Assembly: GCF_003857035.1 (NCBI RefSeq)
Contig: NZ_QGSY01000170.1
Location: 1 to 41,011, forward strand
From: Micromonospora arida
GTDB taxonomy: Bacteria > Actinomycetota > Actinomycetes > Mycobacteriales > Micromonosporaceae
Reading direction: 5' to 3'
DNA length: 41,011 bases
The number at the start of each line of letters is the position of its first letter. Positions within the stretch are counted from its first letter, which is position 1. The notes beneath the pieces are model-generated. The model made no database searches and had not been told where the DNA came from. It saw only the letters and a program-made list of their open reading frames with translations. This document shows, one piece after another, positions 1-8,585 of this stretch. A program made the translations under genes and the position numbers.

Positions 1-19
1 AGATGTGTATAAGGGACAC
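1..19. other. Sequencing adapter remnant (Tn5/Nextera mosaic end)
   Basis: The first bases, AGATGTGTATAAG followed by GGACAC, match the 19-bp Tn5 mosaic end used in Nextera libraries (AGATGTGTATAAGAGACAG) except for small differences near the inner edge. This is library-construction sequence and not genomic DNA. It marks position 1 as a contig edge and means the reading frame of the first gene should not be trusted before about base 20. Confidence 0.9.
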
Positions 20-405
20 GTGCTCGACGGTTGGCCGTACGGGGCGAGACGGTCGATGACCCCCTCGAACGCGCCGATCGAGCCGGCCGCCACCTTCAGC
101 ACGCTGCACGCGTCCCCGGTGATCCGGTGGATCTCCAGGATCTCCGGCCAGTCGGCCACGGCCGGGTCGTGCAGGATGCACCGCGCGCCGTAGCAGGACA
201 TCCGGATCAGCGCGACCACGGTACGGCCGGCGCGGCTCAGGTCGACGTGGGCGTGGTAGCCGGTGATGATCCCGGCCTCCTCCAGCCGGCGGACCCGCTC
301 CGCGACCGACGGTGGCGACAGGTGCACCCGCCGGGACAACTCGCTGAAGGAGAGCCGCGCGTCGGCCTGCAGCTCGCGCAGCAGCGCCCAGTCCATGTCA
401 TCCAC
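20..405 (-). CDS. Lrp/AsnC family transcriptional regulator, 3' end missing
   Basis: Read on the minus strand from GTG at 405, this gives about 128 residues of an Lrp/AsnC regulator before the contig edge. Residues 1-55 are the winged helix-turn-helix (VDDMDWALLRELQADARLSF, then SELSRRVHLSPPSVAERVRR). The rest begins the RAM effector-binding domain (EIHRITGDACSVLKV). A normal Lrp protein is 145-160 residues, so only about 20-30 are missing. A TANNNT -10 box (TAAGGT) lies six bases before the GTG, which supports this start and a leaderless transcript. An ATG three codons in is the alternative start. The gene is divergent from the kynurenine operon, and Lrp proteins often control neighbouring amino-acid catabolic genes (KynR-like), so it probably senses tryptophan or kynurenine. 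That role is inference. Confidence 0.85.
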
Positions 406-550
406 GCTCAGACCTTACTTTCGTGAACCGACTTCGCCTAGTTGCCTTTGGTTTGCCAGGTGAAGGGGCCCAGAGCCGTTGATTCGGCATTCCGCAGGCC
501 GATCCGACCGCGAGATCATGACGTCGGCCAGTCCGGGGGAGGGAGACGAG
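406..550. promoter_or_regulatory. Divergent control region between lrp and the kynurenine operon
   Basis: This 145-bp region is less GC-rich than its flanks. Seen directly: the -10 box TAAGGT for the minus-strand regulator (positions 412-417), the short palindrome TTCGTGAA (about 419-426), and a near repeat GTTGCC/TTTGCC around 440-458. The last two could be Lrp-type operator half-sites, but Lrp sites are degenerate. A strong ribosome binding site (GGGGGAGGGAG, 535-545) precedes ATG 551. I do not see a clear -35/-10 pair for the operon. Confidence 0.45.
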
Positions 551-1456
551 ATGGTGGATCAGACGGAGCGGCGGGCGCCGAACCGCCGTGCCACGGTGCA
601 ACCGGTGACCCCCGGGCAGCGCGCCGCGCAGGCGGAGCGCACCGGCGGCGAGCCGACCCTGGAGTTCGCCGACATGGTGCCGTACGACGCGTACGTGCAG
701 GCCAGCGCCCTGCACAAGATGCAGCACCCGCTCAGCAGCGACCCGGGCGAGATGTCCTTCCTGATGGTCAGCCAGATCATGGAGCTGTACTTCGGGCTGA
801 CCTGCCACGAACTGCGGGAGACCCAGCGGCTGATCCGCGCCGACCAGATCTGGGAGGCGTTGGCCCCGCTGGGCCGAGCCAAGCTGCACCTGGAGGGGCT
901 CAACGCCGCCTGGCAGGGCCTGCGCTGGATGAGCCCGGCCGACTTCAACCGGTTCCGCAATCTGCTCGGTGAGGCCTCCGGCTTCCAGTCGGCGATGTAC
1001 CGGCAGTTGGAGTTCCTGCTCGGGTTGCGCGACCCGACGCTGATCCGCCCGTTCCGCAGGCAGGCCGAGGTGCACGCCGAGTTGAGCGCCGCGTTGGCCA
1101 CCCCGAGCCTCTGGGACGATGTGCTCGCGCTGCTCGCCCGGCGCGGCTTCGACCTCCCCGCCGACCTGCTCGACCGGGACGTGACCGTCGAACACGACCC
1201 GCACCCGTTGGTCGAGGCGGCCTGGGTAGGGATCTACGACGACGCCAGCCCGGACAATCACCTGCGGCTGCTCGGCGAGGCGCTGAGCGCGGTCGCCGAG
1301 GAATTCGGCGACTGGCGCTGGAACCACGTCAAGGCGGTGCAGCGGACGATGGGCGCCAAGGTCGGCAGCGGAGGCTCCGCCGGCCTGGCATGGTTGCAGC
1401 GCAGCATGGCCCGGGTGGTCTTCCCGGAGCTGTGGTCAGCCCGCACCGCGATGTGA
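551..1456 (+). CDS. kynA: Tryptophan 2,3-dioxygenase
   Basis: Haem dioxygenase that opens the indole ring of L-tryptophan to N-formylkynurenine, the first step of the pathway encoded downstream. About 301 residues. Family signatures: SFLMVSQIMELYF in the distal pocket, SGFQSAMYRQLEFLLG in the substrate-binding helices, WRWNHVKAVQRTMG carrying the proximal haem histidine, GSGGSAG matching the family TGGSSG loop, and the C-terminal FPELWSART. The distal-pocket histidine of typical enzymes (FxxxHQxxEL) is serine here, as in human IDO1. I chose ATG 551 because a strong GGAGG-type site lies just upstream. In-frame ATGs at 479 and 518 have weak or no sites, and the extra residues look non-coding. 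It is the first gene of the operon, 19 bp ahead of kynU. Confidence 0.9.
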   Translation: MVDQTERRAPNRRATVQPVTPGQRAAQAERTGGEPTLEFADMVPYDAYVQASALHKMQHPLSSDPGEMSFLMVSQIMELYFGLTCHELRETQRLIRADQIWEALAPLGRAKLHLEGLNAAWQGLRWMSPADFNRFRNLLGEASGFQSAMYRQLEFLLGLRDPTLIRPFRRQAEVHAELSAALATPSLWDDVLALLARRGFDLPADLLDRDVTVEHDPHPLVEAAWVGIYDDASPDNHLRLLGEALSAVAEEFGDWRWNHVKAVQRTMGAKVGSGGSAGLAWLQRSMARVVFPELWSARTAM

Positions 1457-1475
1457 CCGGAGAGCGAGAAGAGCA

Positions 1476-2813
1476 ATGACGACCCCTCAAGCCGAGCCGC
1501 TGGGCCTCGCCGCCGGCGAGGCCAAGTCGCACCGCCTCGCCGCTGGCGAAGCGGAAGCGCATCGCCGTGACGAGGCCGACCCCGGCCACCGGCACCTGTT
1601 CCACGTGCCGCCGGCCGACGGCGGCGACCACCCCGAGTCGGCGTACCTGGCCGGGAACTCGCTCGGCCTGCAACCTCGGGCCACCCGCGACGAACTCCTG
1701 GCCGACCTGGACGCGTGGGGGCGGCTCGGCGTGGAGGGGCACCTGGAGGCGGAGCGCCCCTGGCTGCCGTACCACGAGCTGTTGACCGGGCCGGCCGCGC
1801 GACTGGTCGGCGCCCGGCCCGCGGAGGCCGTGGTGATGAACTCGCTCACGGTCAACCTGCACCTGCTGATGGTGAGTTTCTACCGACCGGAAGGCGCGCG
1901 CACCCGCATCGTCATCGAGGACGCGGCGTTCCCCTCGGACAGCTACGCCGTGCGCAGCCAGGCCCGGTTCCACGGCCTGGACCCGGACGACACGGTGGTC
2001 CGGTTGCGTCCGCGCGCGGGTGAGGACGCCCTGCGCACCGAGGACGTGACCGACTACCTGGCCGCCGAGGGCGACCGGGTGGCGCTGCTGCTGCTCGGCG
2101 GGGTCAACTACCTCACCGGTGAGCTGCTGGACATCCCGGCGATCACGGCTGCCGGCCGGGCCGCCGGCGCGGTGGTCGGTTGGGACCTGGCCCACGCGGT
2201 CGGCAACGTGCCGCTGGCCCTGCACGACTGGGACGTCGACTTCGCCGCGTGGTGCTCCTACAAGTACCTGAACTCCGGCCCGGGTGCGCTGGCGGGCGTC
2301 TTCGTGCACGAGCGGCACCTCGGCGACGAGAACCTGCCCCGGTTCGAGGGGTGGTGGAGCACCACGGCGGCCACCCGGTTCGAGATGACGCCGGTGTCCC
2401 GGCCACCGGCCACTGTGGAGGCCTGGCAGATCTCCAACCCGCCGATCTTCGCGATGGGTCCGGTGCGTACCTCGCTGGAGCTGTTCGACGCGGTGGGGAT
2501 GACCGCGCTGCGCGCGCGCAGCCAGCGCCTCACCGGCTGGCTGGAGTCACTGCTCGACGAGGTGACCGTCGGCCGGCCGCTGCGGGTGGTCACCCCGCGC
2601 GACCCGGCCCGCCGGGGCTGCCAGCTCTCCGTGCGCATCGGTGCCGGAAGCGCCAACGAGCTGACCAAACGCCTACGGTACGAACACGGGGTCATCGCCG
2701 ACGCCCGCGAACCCGATGTCGTGCGGTTCGCCCCGGTGCCGCTGTACTCCACGTACCTCGACTGCTGGCGTGCCGCTGCGGCGCTCGCCGCGACGGTGGG
2801 GGCGACCCTGTGA
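1476..2813 (+). CDS. kynU: Kynureninase
   Basis: PLP-dependent hydrolase that cleaves 3-hydroxykynurenine (or kynurenine) to 3-hydroxyanthranilate (or anthranilate) and alanine. 445 residues. Visible: the conserved start AYLAGNSLGLQP, the cofactor region GWDLAHAVGNVPLALHDW, the Schiff-base lysine in CSYKYLNSGPG, and the downstream RFEGWW motif. The first about 32 residues are unusual, a near-duplicate of LAAGEAKSHR and LAAGEAEAHR encoded by two copies of a palindromic DNA element. No later in-frame canonical start exists before the conserved core, so the element is translated. The stop codon is formed by the first three bases of the 61-bp repeat that fills the gap to the monooxygenase gene. 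Confidence 0.93.
   Translation: MTTPQAEPLGLAAGEAKSHRLAAGEAEAHRRDEADPGHRHLFHVPPADGGDHPESAYLAGNSLGLQPRATRDELLADLDAWGRLGVEGHLEAERPWLPYHELLTGPAARLVGARPAEAVVMNSLTVNLHLLMVSFYRPEGARTRIVIEDAAFPSDSYAVRSQARFHGLDPDDTVVRLRPRAGEDALRTEDVTDYLAAEGDRVALLLLGGVNYLTGELLDIPAITAAGRAAGAVVGWDLAHAVGNVPLALHDWDVDFAAWCSYKYLNSGPGALAGVFVHERHLGDENLPRFEGWWSTTAATRFEMTPVSRPPATVEAWQISNPPIFAMGPVRTSLELFDAVGMTALRARSQRLTGWLESLLDEVTVGRPLRVVTPRDPARRGCQLSVRIGAGSANELTKRLRYEHGVIADAREPDVVRFAPVPLYSTYLDCWRAAAALAATVGATL
1503..1552 (+). repeat. Two palindromic elements inside the 5' end of kynU
   Basis: Positions 1503-1523 are a perfect palindrome: 9-bp arms GGCCTCGCC and GGCGAGGCC around GCC. A second copy at about 1534-1552 (CCTCGCC, GCT, GGCGAAGC) differs at two positions. 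They encode the duplicated LAAGEA segments. They look like a REP-type element that landed in, or was duplicated within, coding sequence. Confidence 0.6.
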
Positions 2814-2871
2814 GCGCGAGGAGTGAGCCGGGGTTGCGAGCCCCGCAGTCGCGAACGAAAGGCGGCTCAGC
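2811..2871 (+). repeat. 61-bp intergenic repeat, copy 1 (kynU-kmo junction)
   Basis: This segment is 57/61 identical to 8521-8581 and both copies end exactly at an ATGA start codon. It contains a hairpin (GGGGTT, GCG, AGCCCC) and near its end AAAGG, which can act as the ribosome binding site of the next gene. Here its first codon is the stop of kynU. I recall similar GAGCGCGAGGAGTGAGC-type elements scattered through Micromonospora genomes. Confidence 0.85.
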
Positions 2872-4209
2872 ATGACCGCGCGGCGCGACGAGATCGCGAT
2901 CATCGGTGCCGGGCTGGCCGGCTGTCTCGCGGCCTGCTTCCTGGCCCGGCGTGGCTACCCGGTGGCCCTCTACGAGCGCCGCTCCGACCCGCGCGCCGGC
3001 ACCGCCGAACGCGGTCGCTCGATCAACCTGGCGCTCTCCGAGCGCGGCCTGGACGCGTTGCGCCGCATCGGGCTGGCCGAGCAGGTGATGGCCGACGCGC
3101 TGCCGATGCGCGGCCGGATGATCCACCCGGTCGAGGGCGAGCAGCAGTTCCAGTCGTACAGCGCGGCCGGCGACCGGGCGATCAACTCGATCAGCCGGGG
3201 TGCGCTGAACAACGCCCTGCTGGACGAGGCCGCCGCGCTGCCGGGCGTGCGGGTCGTCTTCGACCACCGGCTGGTAGGGCTCGACCCGACCGACGGCACC
3301 CTGAGCTTCGAGACCCCGCAGGGCCCGGTCGCGGCGAAGGCGTCGGTCGTGCTCGGTGCCGACGGCGCCGGCTCCGCGGTGCGCGGGCAACTGCTGGCGT
3401 ACGGGCTGCTGGACGAGAGCGTGGACTTCCTCGACTACGGCTACAAGGAGCTGACCATTCCGCCGCTGGGCGGGGACTTCGCCCTGGACCCGGACGCGCT
3501 GCACATCTGGCCGCGCGGCACCTCGATGATGATCGCGCTGCCGAACCCGGACCGCTCCTTCACCTGCACGCTGTTCTGGCCCAACGACGGTGCCGGCAGC
3601 TTCGCCTCGCTGACCAGCCCGGCGGAGATCGAACGGCACTTCACCGAGCACTACCCGGACGTGGTCCCGCTGGCCCCGAACCTGGTCGACGACTACCAGC
3701 ACAACCCGGTGGGCGTGCTCGGCACGGTGCGCTGCACCCCGTGGCAGGTCAACGGGAGGGTCGGCCTGCTCGGCGACGCGGCGCACGCCATCGTGCCGTT
3801 CTACGGTCAGGGCGCCAACTGCGCCTTCGAGGACGTGGTGGAGCTGGACCGCTGCCTGGACGAGTGCGCCGACGACTGGTTGGCGGCGCTGCCGCTGTTC
3901 CAGCGGCGCCGGCAGGAGAACGCCGAGGCCATCGCGACGATGGCGCTGACCAACTTCGTGGAGATGCGGGACAAGGTCGCCTCCCCGGTCTTCCAGACCC
4001 GGCGGCGGGTGGAGCACGCACTGGAACGGGCCCTGCCCGGCCGGTACGTTTCCCAGTACGAGCTGGTGTCGTTCTCCACCACCCCGTACGCGGAGGTTCG
4101 CCGCCGGGTGCGCCGACAGCACCGGGTGCTCGGGGCGGTCGTCGGCGGGGCCGCGCTGCTGCTGGTCGGCGCGATCGGTGCGGCACTGAGCCGAGGGAGG
4201 CGGGCATGA
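2872..4209 (+). CDS. kmo: Kynurenine 3-monooxygenase (FAD-dependent)
   Basis: NADPH-dependent flavoprotein that hydroxylates kynurenine to 3-hydroxykynurenine. 445 residues. An N-terminal Rossmann motif (IIGAGLAGCLAACFLARRGY, about residues 8-27) binds FAD ADP. ERGRSINLALSERG is the family motif after strand 2. GADGAGSAVR is the DG motif at mid-protein. GDAAHAIVPFYGQGANCAFE (about residue 302 on) is the FAD ribityl/GD motif, with the Kmo-specific FYGQG. The C-terminus carries a hydrophobic stretch (VLGAVVGGAALLLVGAIGAA), as in the membrane-associated Kmo proteins. ATG 2872 follows the repeat-borne ribosome binding site. The stop overlaps the next start (ATGA), so translation is coupled. Confidence 0.93.
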   Translation: MTARRDEIAIIGAGLAGCLAACFLARRGYPVALYERRSDPRAGTAERGRSINLALSERGLDALRRIGLAEQVMADALPMRGRMIHPVEGEQQFQSYSAAGDRAINSISRGALNNALLDEAAALPGVRVVFDHRLVGLDPTDGTLSFETPQGPVAAKASVVLGADGAGSAVRGQLLAYGLLDESVDFLDYGYKELTIPPLGGDFALDPDALHIWPRGTSMMIALPNPDRSFTCTLFWPNDGAGSFASLTSPAEIERHFTEHYPDVVPLAPNLVDDYQHNPVGVLGTVRCTPWQVNGRVGLLGDAAHAIVPFYGQGANCAFEDVVELDRCLDECADDWLAALPLFQRRRQENAEAIATMALTNFVEMRDKVASPVFQTRRRVEHALERALPGRYVSQYELVSFSTTPYAEVRRRVRRQHRVLGAVVGGAALLLVGAIGAALSRGRRA

Positions 4210-5714
4210 CCGGCAACTGGGATCCGCGGCTGATGGCCGGCCATGCGCCGAGCGGTCCGCAGCGGTTGCGCAACTTCGTCGCCGGCGAGTTCGTCGACGG
4301 CGGTAGTACGTTCGCCAAGGCCAGCCCGGTCACCGGGGAGCAGGTCTTCGAGGTGGACGAGGCGTCGCAATCCACTGTGGACGACGCGGTTGCCGCCGCC
4401 CGGGCGGCACTGCGGGGGCCGTGGGGCCGGATGGGGGAGCGCGAACGCGCCGAGGTGCTGCGCCGCGTCGCCGACGAGCTGGAGCGCCGCTTCGACGACC
4501 TGGTCACCGCCGAGGTCGCCGACACCGGCAAGTCCATCGCCCAGGCCCGCACCCTGGACATTCCGCGCGGCGCGGCGAACTTCCGGGCGTTCGCGGAGAT
4601 CGTGGCGACCGCCCCCACCGAGTCGTTCACGACGGTCACCCCGACCGGCGGCCGGGCACTCAACTACGCGCTGCGCAAGCCGGTCGGCGTGGTCGCGGTC
4701 ATCGTGCCGTGGAACCTGCCGCTGCTGCTGCTCACCTGGAAGGTGGCTCCGGCGCTGGCCTGCGGCAACGCCGTCGTGGTCAAGCCCAGCGAGGAGACGC
4801 CCGCCTCGGCGACGGTGCTCGCCGAGGTGATGGCCGCCGCTGGCGTACCGGCCGGGGTGTTCAACCTGGTGCACGGCTTCGGGCCGGACTCGGCGGGCGA
4901 GTTCCTCACCCGTCACCCGGGCGTCGACGCGATCACCTTCACCGGCGAGTCGGCCACCGGCGGCGCGATCATGCGGGCCGCCGCCGACGGGGTGAAGGCG
5001 GTGAGCTTCGAACTCGGCGGCAAGAACGCCGGCCTGGTCTTCGCCGACGCCGACCTGGACGCCGCGGTGGCCGGCTCGGTCCGGTCCAGCTTCACCAACG
5101 GCGGGCAGGTGTGCCTCTGCACCGAGCGCATCTACGTGCAGCGCCCGGTCTTCGAGGAGTTCACCGCCCGGCTGGCGAAGCGGGCCGGCGAGTTGGCGTA
5201 CGGCTGGCCGACCGACGAGGCCACCGCCACCATGCCGCTGATCTCCCACCAGCACCGGGCGAAGGTGCTCGGCGCGTACGAGCTGGCCCGCTCGGAGGGC
5301 GCCGAGGTGCTCACCGGTGGCGGCACGCCCACCTTCGGCGACACCCGCGACGGCGGGTCGTACGTGCAGCCGACGGTGCTCACCGGGCTCGGCCCGGACG
5401 CCCGCACCAACCGGGAGGAGATCTTCGGCCCGGTGGTGCACGTCGCGCCGTTCGACACCGAGGACGAGGCGTACGCCCTCGCCAACGGCACCGAGTACGG
5501 GCTGGCGGCGACCGTGTGGACCCGGGACGTGGGTGTCGCGCACCGGGCCGGCGCCCGGCTCGACGCCGGCATCGTCTGGGTGAACACGTGGTTCCTGCGT
5601 GACCTGCGTACCCCGTTCGGCGGGGTGAAGGCGTCCGGGATCGGTCGCGAGGGCGGCGTGCACTCGCTGAACTTCTACTCCGAACTCACGAACGTCTGCG
5701 TGGACCTGTCGTGA
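4206..5714 (+). CDS. 2-aminomuconate 6-semialdehyde dehydrogenase (ALDH superfamily)
   Basis: NAD-dependent dehydrogenase oxidising 2-aminomuconate semialdehyde to 2-aminomuconate. About 502 residues. ALDH signatures: VIVPWNLPLLLLTWKVAPAL (cofactor), TFTGESATGG, the general-base Glu in SFELGGKNAGLV, the catalytic Cys303 in GGQVCLCTERIYV, and EEIFGPVVHVAPF near the C-terminus. By sequence alone it could be a 2-hydroxymuconic semialdehyde or betaine aldehyde dehydrogenase. The neighbouring ACMS decarboxylase and aminomuconate deaminase point to aminomuconate semialdehyde. The start is ATG 4206, overlapping the kmo stop. The long open frame continuing 5' of this is non-coding read-through antisense in character to kmo. 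Confidence 0.88.
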   Translation: MTGNWDPRLMAGHAPSGPQRLRNFVAGEFVDGGSTFAKASPVTGEQVFEVDEASQSTVDDAVAAARAALRGPWGRMGERERAEVLRRVADELERRFDDLVTAEVADTGKSIAQARTLDIPRGAANFRAFAEIVATAPTESFTTVTPTGGRALNYALRKPVGVVAVIVPWNLPLLLLTWKVAPALACGNAVVVKPSEETPASATVLAEVMAAAGVPAGVFNLVHGFGPDSAGEFLTRHPGVDAITFTGESATGGAIMRAAADGVKAVSFELGGKNAGLVFADADLDAAVAGSVRSSFTNGGQVCLCTERIYVQRPVFEEFTARLAKRAGELAYGWPTDEATATMPLISHQHRAKVLGAYELARSEGAEVLTGGGTPTFGDTRDGGSYVQPTVLTGLGPDARTNREEIFGPVVHVAPFDTEDEAYALANGTEYGLAATVWTRDVGVAHRAGARLDAGIVWVNTWFLRDLRTPFGGVKASGIGREGGVHSLNFYSELTNVCVDLS

Positions 5715-5734
5715 GCCGTAGCGAGGGAGCGGGC

Positions 5735-6532
5735 ATGGAAGCTGACATCGAGGCCGCCAATCGGGAGCTGGCCGACGCCCGCAGCTCCGGCAAGCCGTGC
5801 GCTCCGCTTCGGGGCCGGCTGCTGCCGGAGGGCGACGTCGAGGCCGCGTACCGGGTGCAGCAGCTCCAGGCGCGGGCCTGGCAGGGCCGTGGCGAACGCC
5901 GGGTCGGCGCGAAGATCGGGTTGACCTCCCGGGCCGTGCAGGAGGCCTTCGGGGTGTTCCAGCCGGACTTCGGCATGCTGACCGACGCCATGGCGGTCGG
6001 CGACGGGGTCGAGGTGCCCATCGACCGGCTGCTCCAGCCCCGCGTGGAGGCGGAGATCGCCTTCGTGCTCGACAAGGATCTCCCGAACCCGCAGCTCACC
6101 ACGGTCGACCTGATCCGTGCGGTCGACCACGTGCTGCCGGCGATCGAGATCGTCGACTCCCGGATCGCCGCCTGGGACATCTCCATCGTGGACACCGTCG
6201 CCGACAACGCCTCCAGTGGGCTCTTCGTGCTCGGCACCACGCCGCGCCGGCTCGCCGACGTGGACCTGCGACTGTGCGGAATGGTGCTGGAGCACGCCGG
6301 CGAACCGGTCTCGGTGGGCGCGGGCGCCGCCTGCCTGGGCAACCCGCTGCACGCCCTGCAGTGGTTGGCCGGCACCCTGGCCCGCGCCGGCGACCCGCTG
6401 CGCGCCGGGGACGTGGTGCTCTCCGGGGCGCTCGGTCCGATGGTGCCGGTCACCCCGGGTGCCGCGTACGAGGCCCGGATCTCCGGGCTGGGCTCGGTGC
6501 GCACATCCTTCAGCGACAGGGGCGGCCAGTGA
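5735..6532 (+). CDS. 2-oxopent-4-enoate hydratase (DmpE/XylJ/MhpD type)
   Basis: Adds water to 2-oxopent-4-enoate to give 4-hydroxy-2-oxovalerate. About 265 residues, fumarylacetoacetate-hydrolase-like fold. [30 protein letters not shown] (metal-binding glutamates), AIEIVDSRI and [16 protein letters not shown] match the hydratase rather than its decarboxylase paralogue encoded at 8582, which has the MGLTSRAKM and ADNTSAAAF variants. ATG 5735 is preceded by GAGGGAG at good spacing. A GTG at 5711 overlapping the previous stop is possible but has no ribosome binding site. It precedes the dehydrogenase with a GTGA overlap. Confidence 0.88.
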   Translation: MEADIEAANRELADARSSGKPCAPLRGRLLPEGDVEAAYRVQQLQARAWQGRGERRVGAKIGLTSRAVQEAFGVFQPDFGMLTDAMAVGDGVEVPIDRLLQPRVEAEIAFVLDKDLPNPQLTTVDLIRAVDHVLPAIEIVDSRIAAWDISIVDTVADNASSGLFVLGTTPRRLADVDLRLCGMVLEHAGEPVSVGAGAACLGNPLHALQWLAGTLARAGDPLRAGDVVLSGALGPMVPVTPGAAYEARISGLGSVRTSFSDRGGQ

Positions 6533-7464
6533 CCACTAACGTGGCGGTGCTGGGATCGGGAAACATCGGCACCGACCTGATGATCAAGGTTTTGCGGCTC
6601 AGTGAGAGCCTGCGCATGGTGGCGATGGCCGGCATCGACCCGGCCTCCGACGGCCTGGCGCGCGCTCGCCGGCTCGGCGTCGCCACCACCGCCGACGGCG
6701 TGGACGGGCTCGTGGCGATGCCCGAGTTCGCCGACGTCGAGCTGGTGTTCGACGCCACCTCGGCCGGTGCGCACCGACGCCACGACGAGGTGTTGCGCGC
6801 CCACGGCCGCACGGTGGTCGACCTGACCCCGGCCGCGCTCGGCCCGTACGTGGTGCCGCCGGTCAACCTCGACGAGCACCTGCACCAGCCCAACGTCAAC
6901 ATGGTGACCTGCGGCGGGCAGGCGACAGTGCCGATCGTCGCCGCGGTACGCCGCGTCACCCCGGTGGCGTACGGGGAGATCGTCGCGTCGATCGCGTCGA
7001 AGTCCGCCGGGCCCGGCACCCGGGCCAACATCGACGAGTTCACCGAGACCACGGCCCGGGCCATCGAGGTGGTGGGCGGGGCCGAGCGGGGCAAGGCGAT
7101 CATCGTGCTGAACCCGGCGGACCCGCCGCTGCTGATGCGCGACACCGTCTACTGCCTCTGCCCGGACGCCGACGCCGACACCGACGCCATCGCCGCCTCC
7201 GTGGCCGAGATGGTGGCGGCCGTGCAGGAGTACGTCCCCGGCTACCGGCTCAAGCAGGACGTGCAGTTCGACCGGGTCGAGGCGTACCTGCCGACGCTCG
7301 GGCGGCGGCTCACCGCTCTTCAGGTGTCGGTCTTCCTGGAGGTCTCCGGCGCCGGGCACTACCTGCCCGCGTACGCCGGGAACCTGGACATCATGACCTC
7401 CGCCGCGCTGCGCACCGCGGAGCGGCTGGTCGCCCTGCGTTCTTCGGAGGTGGCCGCGCCATGA
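6529..7464 (+). CDS. Acetaldehyde dehydrogenase (acylating)
   Basis: Converts acetaldehyde, NAD+ and CoA to acetyl-CoA and works as a channelling complex with the adjacent aldolase (DmpFG, BphJI, HsaGF family). About 311 residues. [17 protein letters not shown] is the N-terminal Rossmann motif. Cys128 in [13 protein letters not shown] is the acylated nucleophile. The dimerisation half includes [20 protein letters not shown]. The start is GTG 6529, within the GTGA overlap with the hydratase stop, with GGGGCGG upstream. The stop overlaps the aldolase ATG. The frame remains open for about 730 bp upstream of the start, but that part is a shadow of the hydratase gene. Confidence 0.95.
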   Translation: MTTNVAVLGSGNIGTDLMIKVLRLSESLRMVAMAGIDPASDGLARARRLGVATTADGVDGLVAMPEFADVELVFDATSAGAHRRHDEVLRAHGRTVVDLTPAALGPYVVPPVNLDEHLHQPNVNMVTCGGQATVPIVAAVRRVTPVAYGEIVASIASKSAGPGTRANIDEFTETTARAIEVVGGAERGKAIIVLNPADPPLLMRDTVYCLCPDADADTDAIAASVAEMVAAVQEYVPGYRLKQDVQFDRVEAYLPTLGRRLTALQVSVFLEVSGAGHYLPAYAGNLDIMTSAALRTAERLVALRSSEVAAP

Positions 7465-8585
7465 CCGAGCTGTACATCCAGGACGTGACGCTGCGCGACG
7501 GCATGCACGCCATCGCCCACCAGTACACCGTCGACCACGTACGCACCATCGCCGCCGCGTTGGACGCCGCCGGGGTGGCCGCCATCGAGGTGGCGCACGG
7601 TGACGGTCTCGCCGGCTCCAGCGTCAACTACGGCCACGGCGCGGCCAGCGATGCCGAGTGGATCTCGGCGGCCGCCGAGGTGCTGACCACGGCGAAGCTG
7701 ACCACGCTGCTGCTGCCCGGGATCGGCACCATCGCCGACCTGAAGGCGGCGAAGGCGCTCGGGGTGACCAGCGTGCGCATCGCCACGCACTGCACCGAGG
7801 CGGACATCAGCGCCCAGCACATCTCGTGGGCCCGGGAGAACGGCATGGACGTCGCCGGGTTCCTGATGATGTCGCACATGTTCGATCCGGCCGGGCTGGC
7901 CGGGCAGGCCAAGCTGATGGAGTCGTACGGGGCGCACTGCGTCTACGTCACCGACTCCGGCGGTCGGCTGCTGATGTCCGACGTGGCCCAGCGGGTCGAC
8001 GCGTACCGGCAGGTCCTCGCCCCGGAGACGCAGATCGGCATCCACGCCCACCACAACCTGTCGCTCGGGGTCGCCAACAGCGTGCTCGCCGTCGAGCACG
8101 GCCGGGTCACCGGGTCCGCGCCGGTCGGCCCCGACGCGGTGCACGGCCGGACCGTCCGCGTCGACGCCTCCCTCGCGGGCATGGGCGCCGGCGCCGGCAA
8201 CGCCCCGCTGGAGGTCTTCGTCGCAGTGGCCGAGCTGCACGGCTGGAAGCACGGCTGCGACGTGTTCGCGCTGATGGACGCCGCCGACGACATCGTCCGT
8301 CCGCTGCAGGACCGGCCGGTCCAGGTGGACCGGGAGACGCTCTCCCTGGGGTACGCCGGGGTCTACTCCAGCTTCCTGCGGCACGCCGAGCGGGCGTCGG
8401 CGAAGTACGGCGTGGACGTCCGGTCGATCCTGGTCGAGCTGGGCCGCCGCCGGATGGTGGGCGGCCAGGAGGACATGATCGTGGACGTGGCACTCGACCT
8501 CGCCGACAAGGAGCAGGCTGTGAGCGCGAGGAGTGAGCCGGGTTTGCGAGCCCCGCAGTCGCGAACGGAAGGTGGCGCAGCATGA
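7461..8585 (+). CDS. 4-hydroxy-2-oxovalerate aldolase (DmpG/BphI type), with repeat-encoded tail
   Basis: Metal-dependent class II aldolase splitting 4-hydroxy-2-oxovalerate into pyruvate and acetaldehyde, which passes to the dehydrogenase encoded just upstream. 374 residues. [15 protein letters not shown] (metal-site Asp, catalytic Arg and His near residues 9-20), [22 protein letters not shown] and [11 protein letters not shown] (metal-binding histidines) are diagnostic. The family usually ends near residue 345-350. Here the last 22 codons, [20 protein letters not shown] on to the stop, are translated from the 61-bp repeat (8521-8581). That tail is therefore not ancestral and probably disordered. 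The stop overlaps the next ATG. Confidence 0.94.
   Translation: MTELYIQDVTLRDGMHAIAHQYTVDHVRTIAAALDAAGVAAIEVAHGDGLAGSSVNYGHGAASDAEWISAAAEVLTTAKLTTLLLPGIGTIADLKAAKALGVTSVRIATHCTEADISAQHISWARENGMDVAGFLMMSHMFDPAGLAGQAKLMESYGAHCVYVTDSGGRLLMSDVAQRVDAYRQVLAPETQIGIHAHHNLSLGVANSVLAVEHGRVTGSAPVGPDAVHGRTVRVDASLAGMGAGAGNAPLEVFVAVAELHGWKHGCDVFALMDAADDIVRPLQDRPVQVDRETLSLGYAGVYSSFLRHAERASAKYGVDVRSILVELGRRRMVGGQEDMIVDVALDLADKEQAVSARSEPGLRAPQSRTEGGAA
8521..8581 (+). repeat. 61-bp repeat, copy 2 (translated 3' end of the aldolase gene)
   Basis: Four differences in 61 bp from 2811-2871. In this copy the reading frame is shifted relative to copy 1, so TGAGCG is read as GTG AGC G and the repeat extends the aldolase instead of stopping it. 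Its end supplies GGAAGG as ribosome binding site for the decarboxylase ATG at 8582. The hairpin arms are altered but can still pair by a one-base register shift. Confidence 0.85.

Noticed and set aside
2823..4205. Long open frame running 5' of the semialdehyde dehydrogenase gene (apparent 963-residue protein)
   Set aside because: The part before 4206 overlaps kmo in another frame, is Arg/Gly/Ala-rich without any family pattern, and the true start is the ATGA overlap at 4206.
2692..5663. Large minus-strand frames opposite kmo and the dehydrogenase gene
   Set aside because: Composition is typical of antisense translation of high-GC genes (many His, Arg, Gln, Val-Gly-Glu runs), and there is no ribosome binding site or domain.
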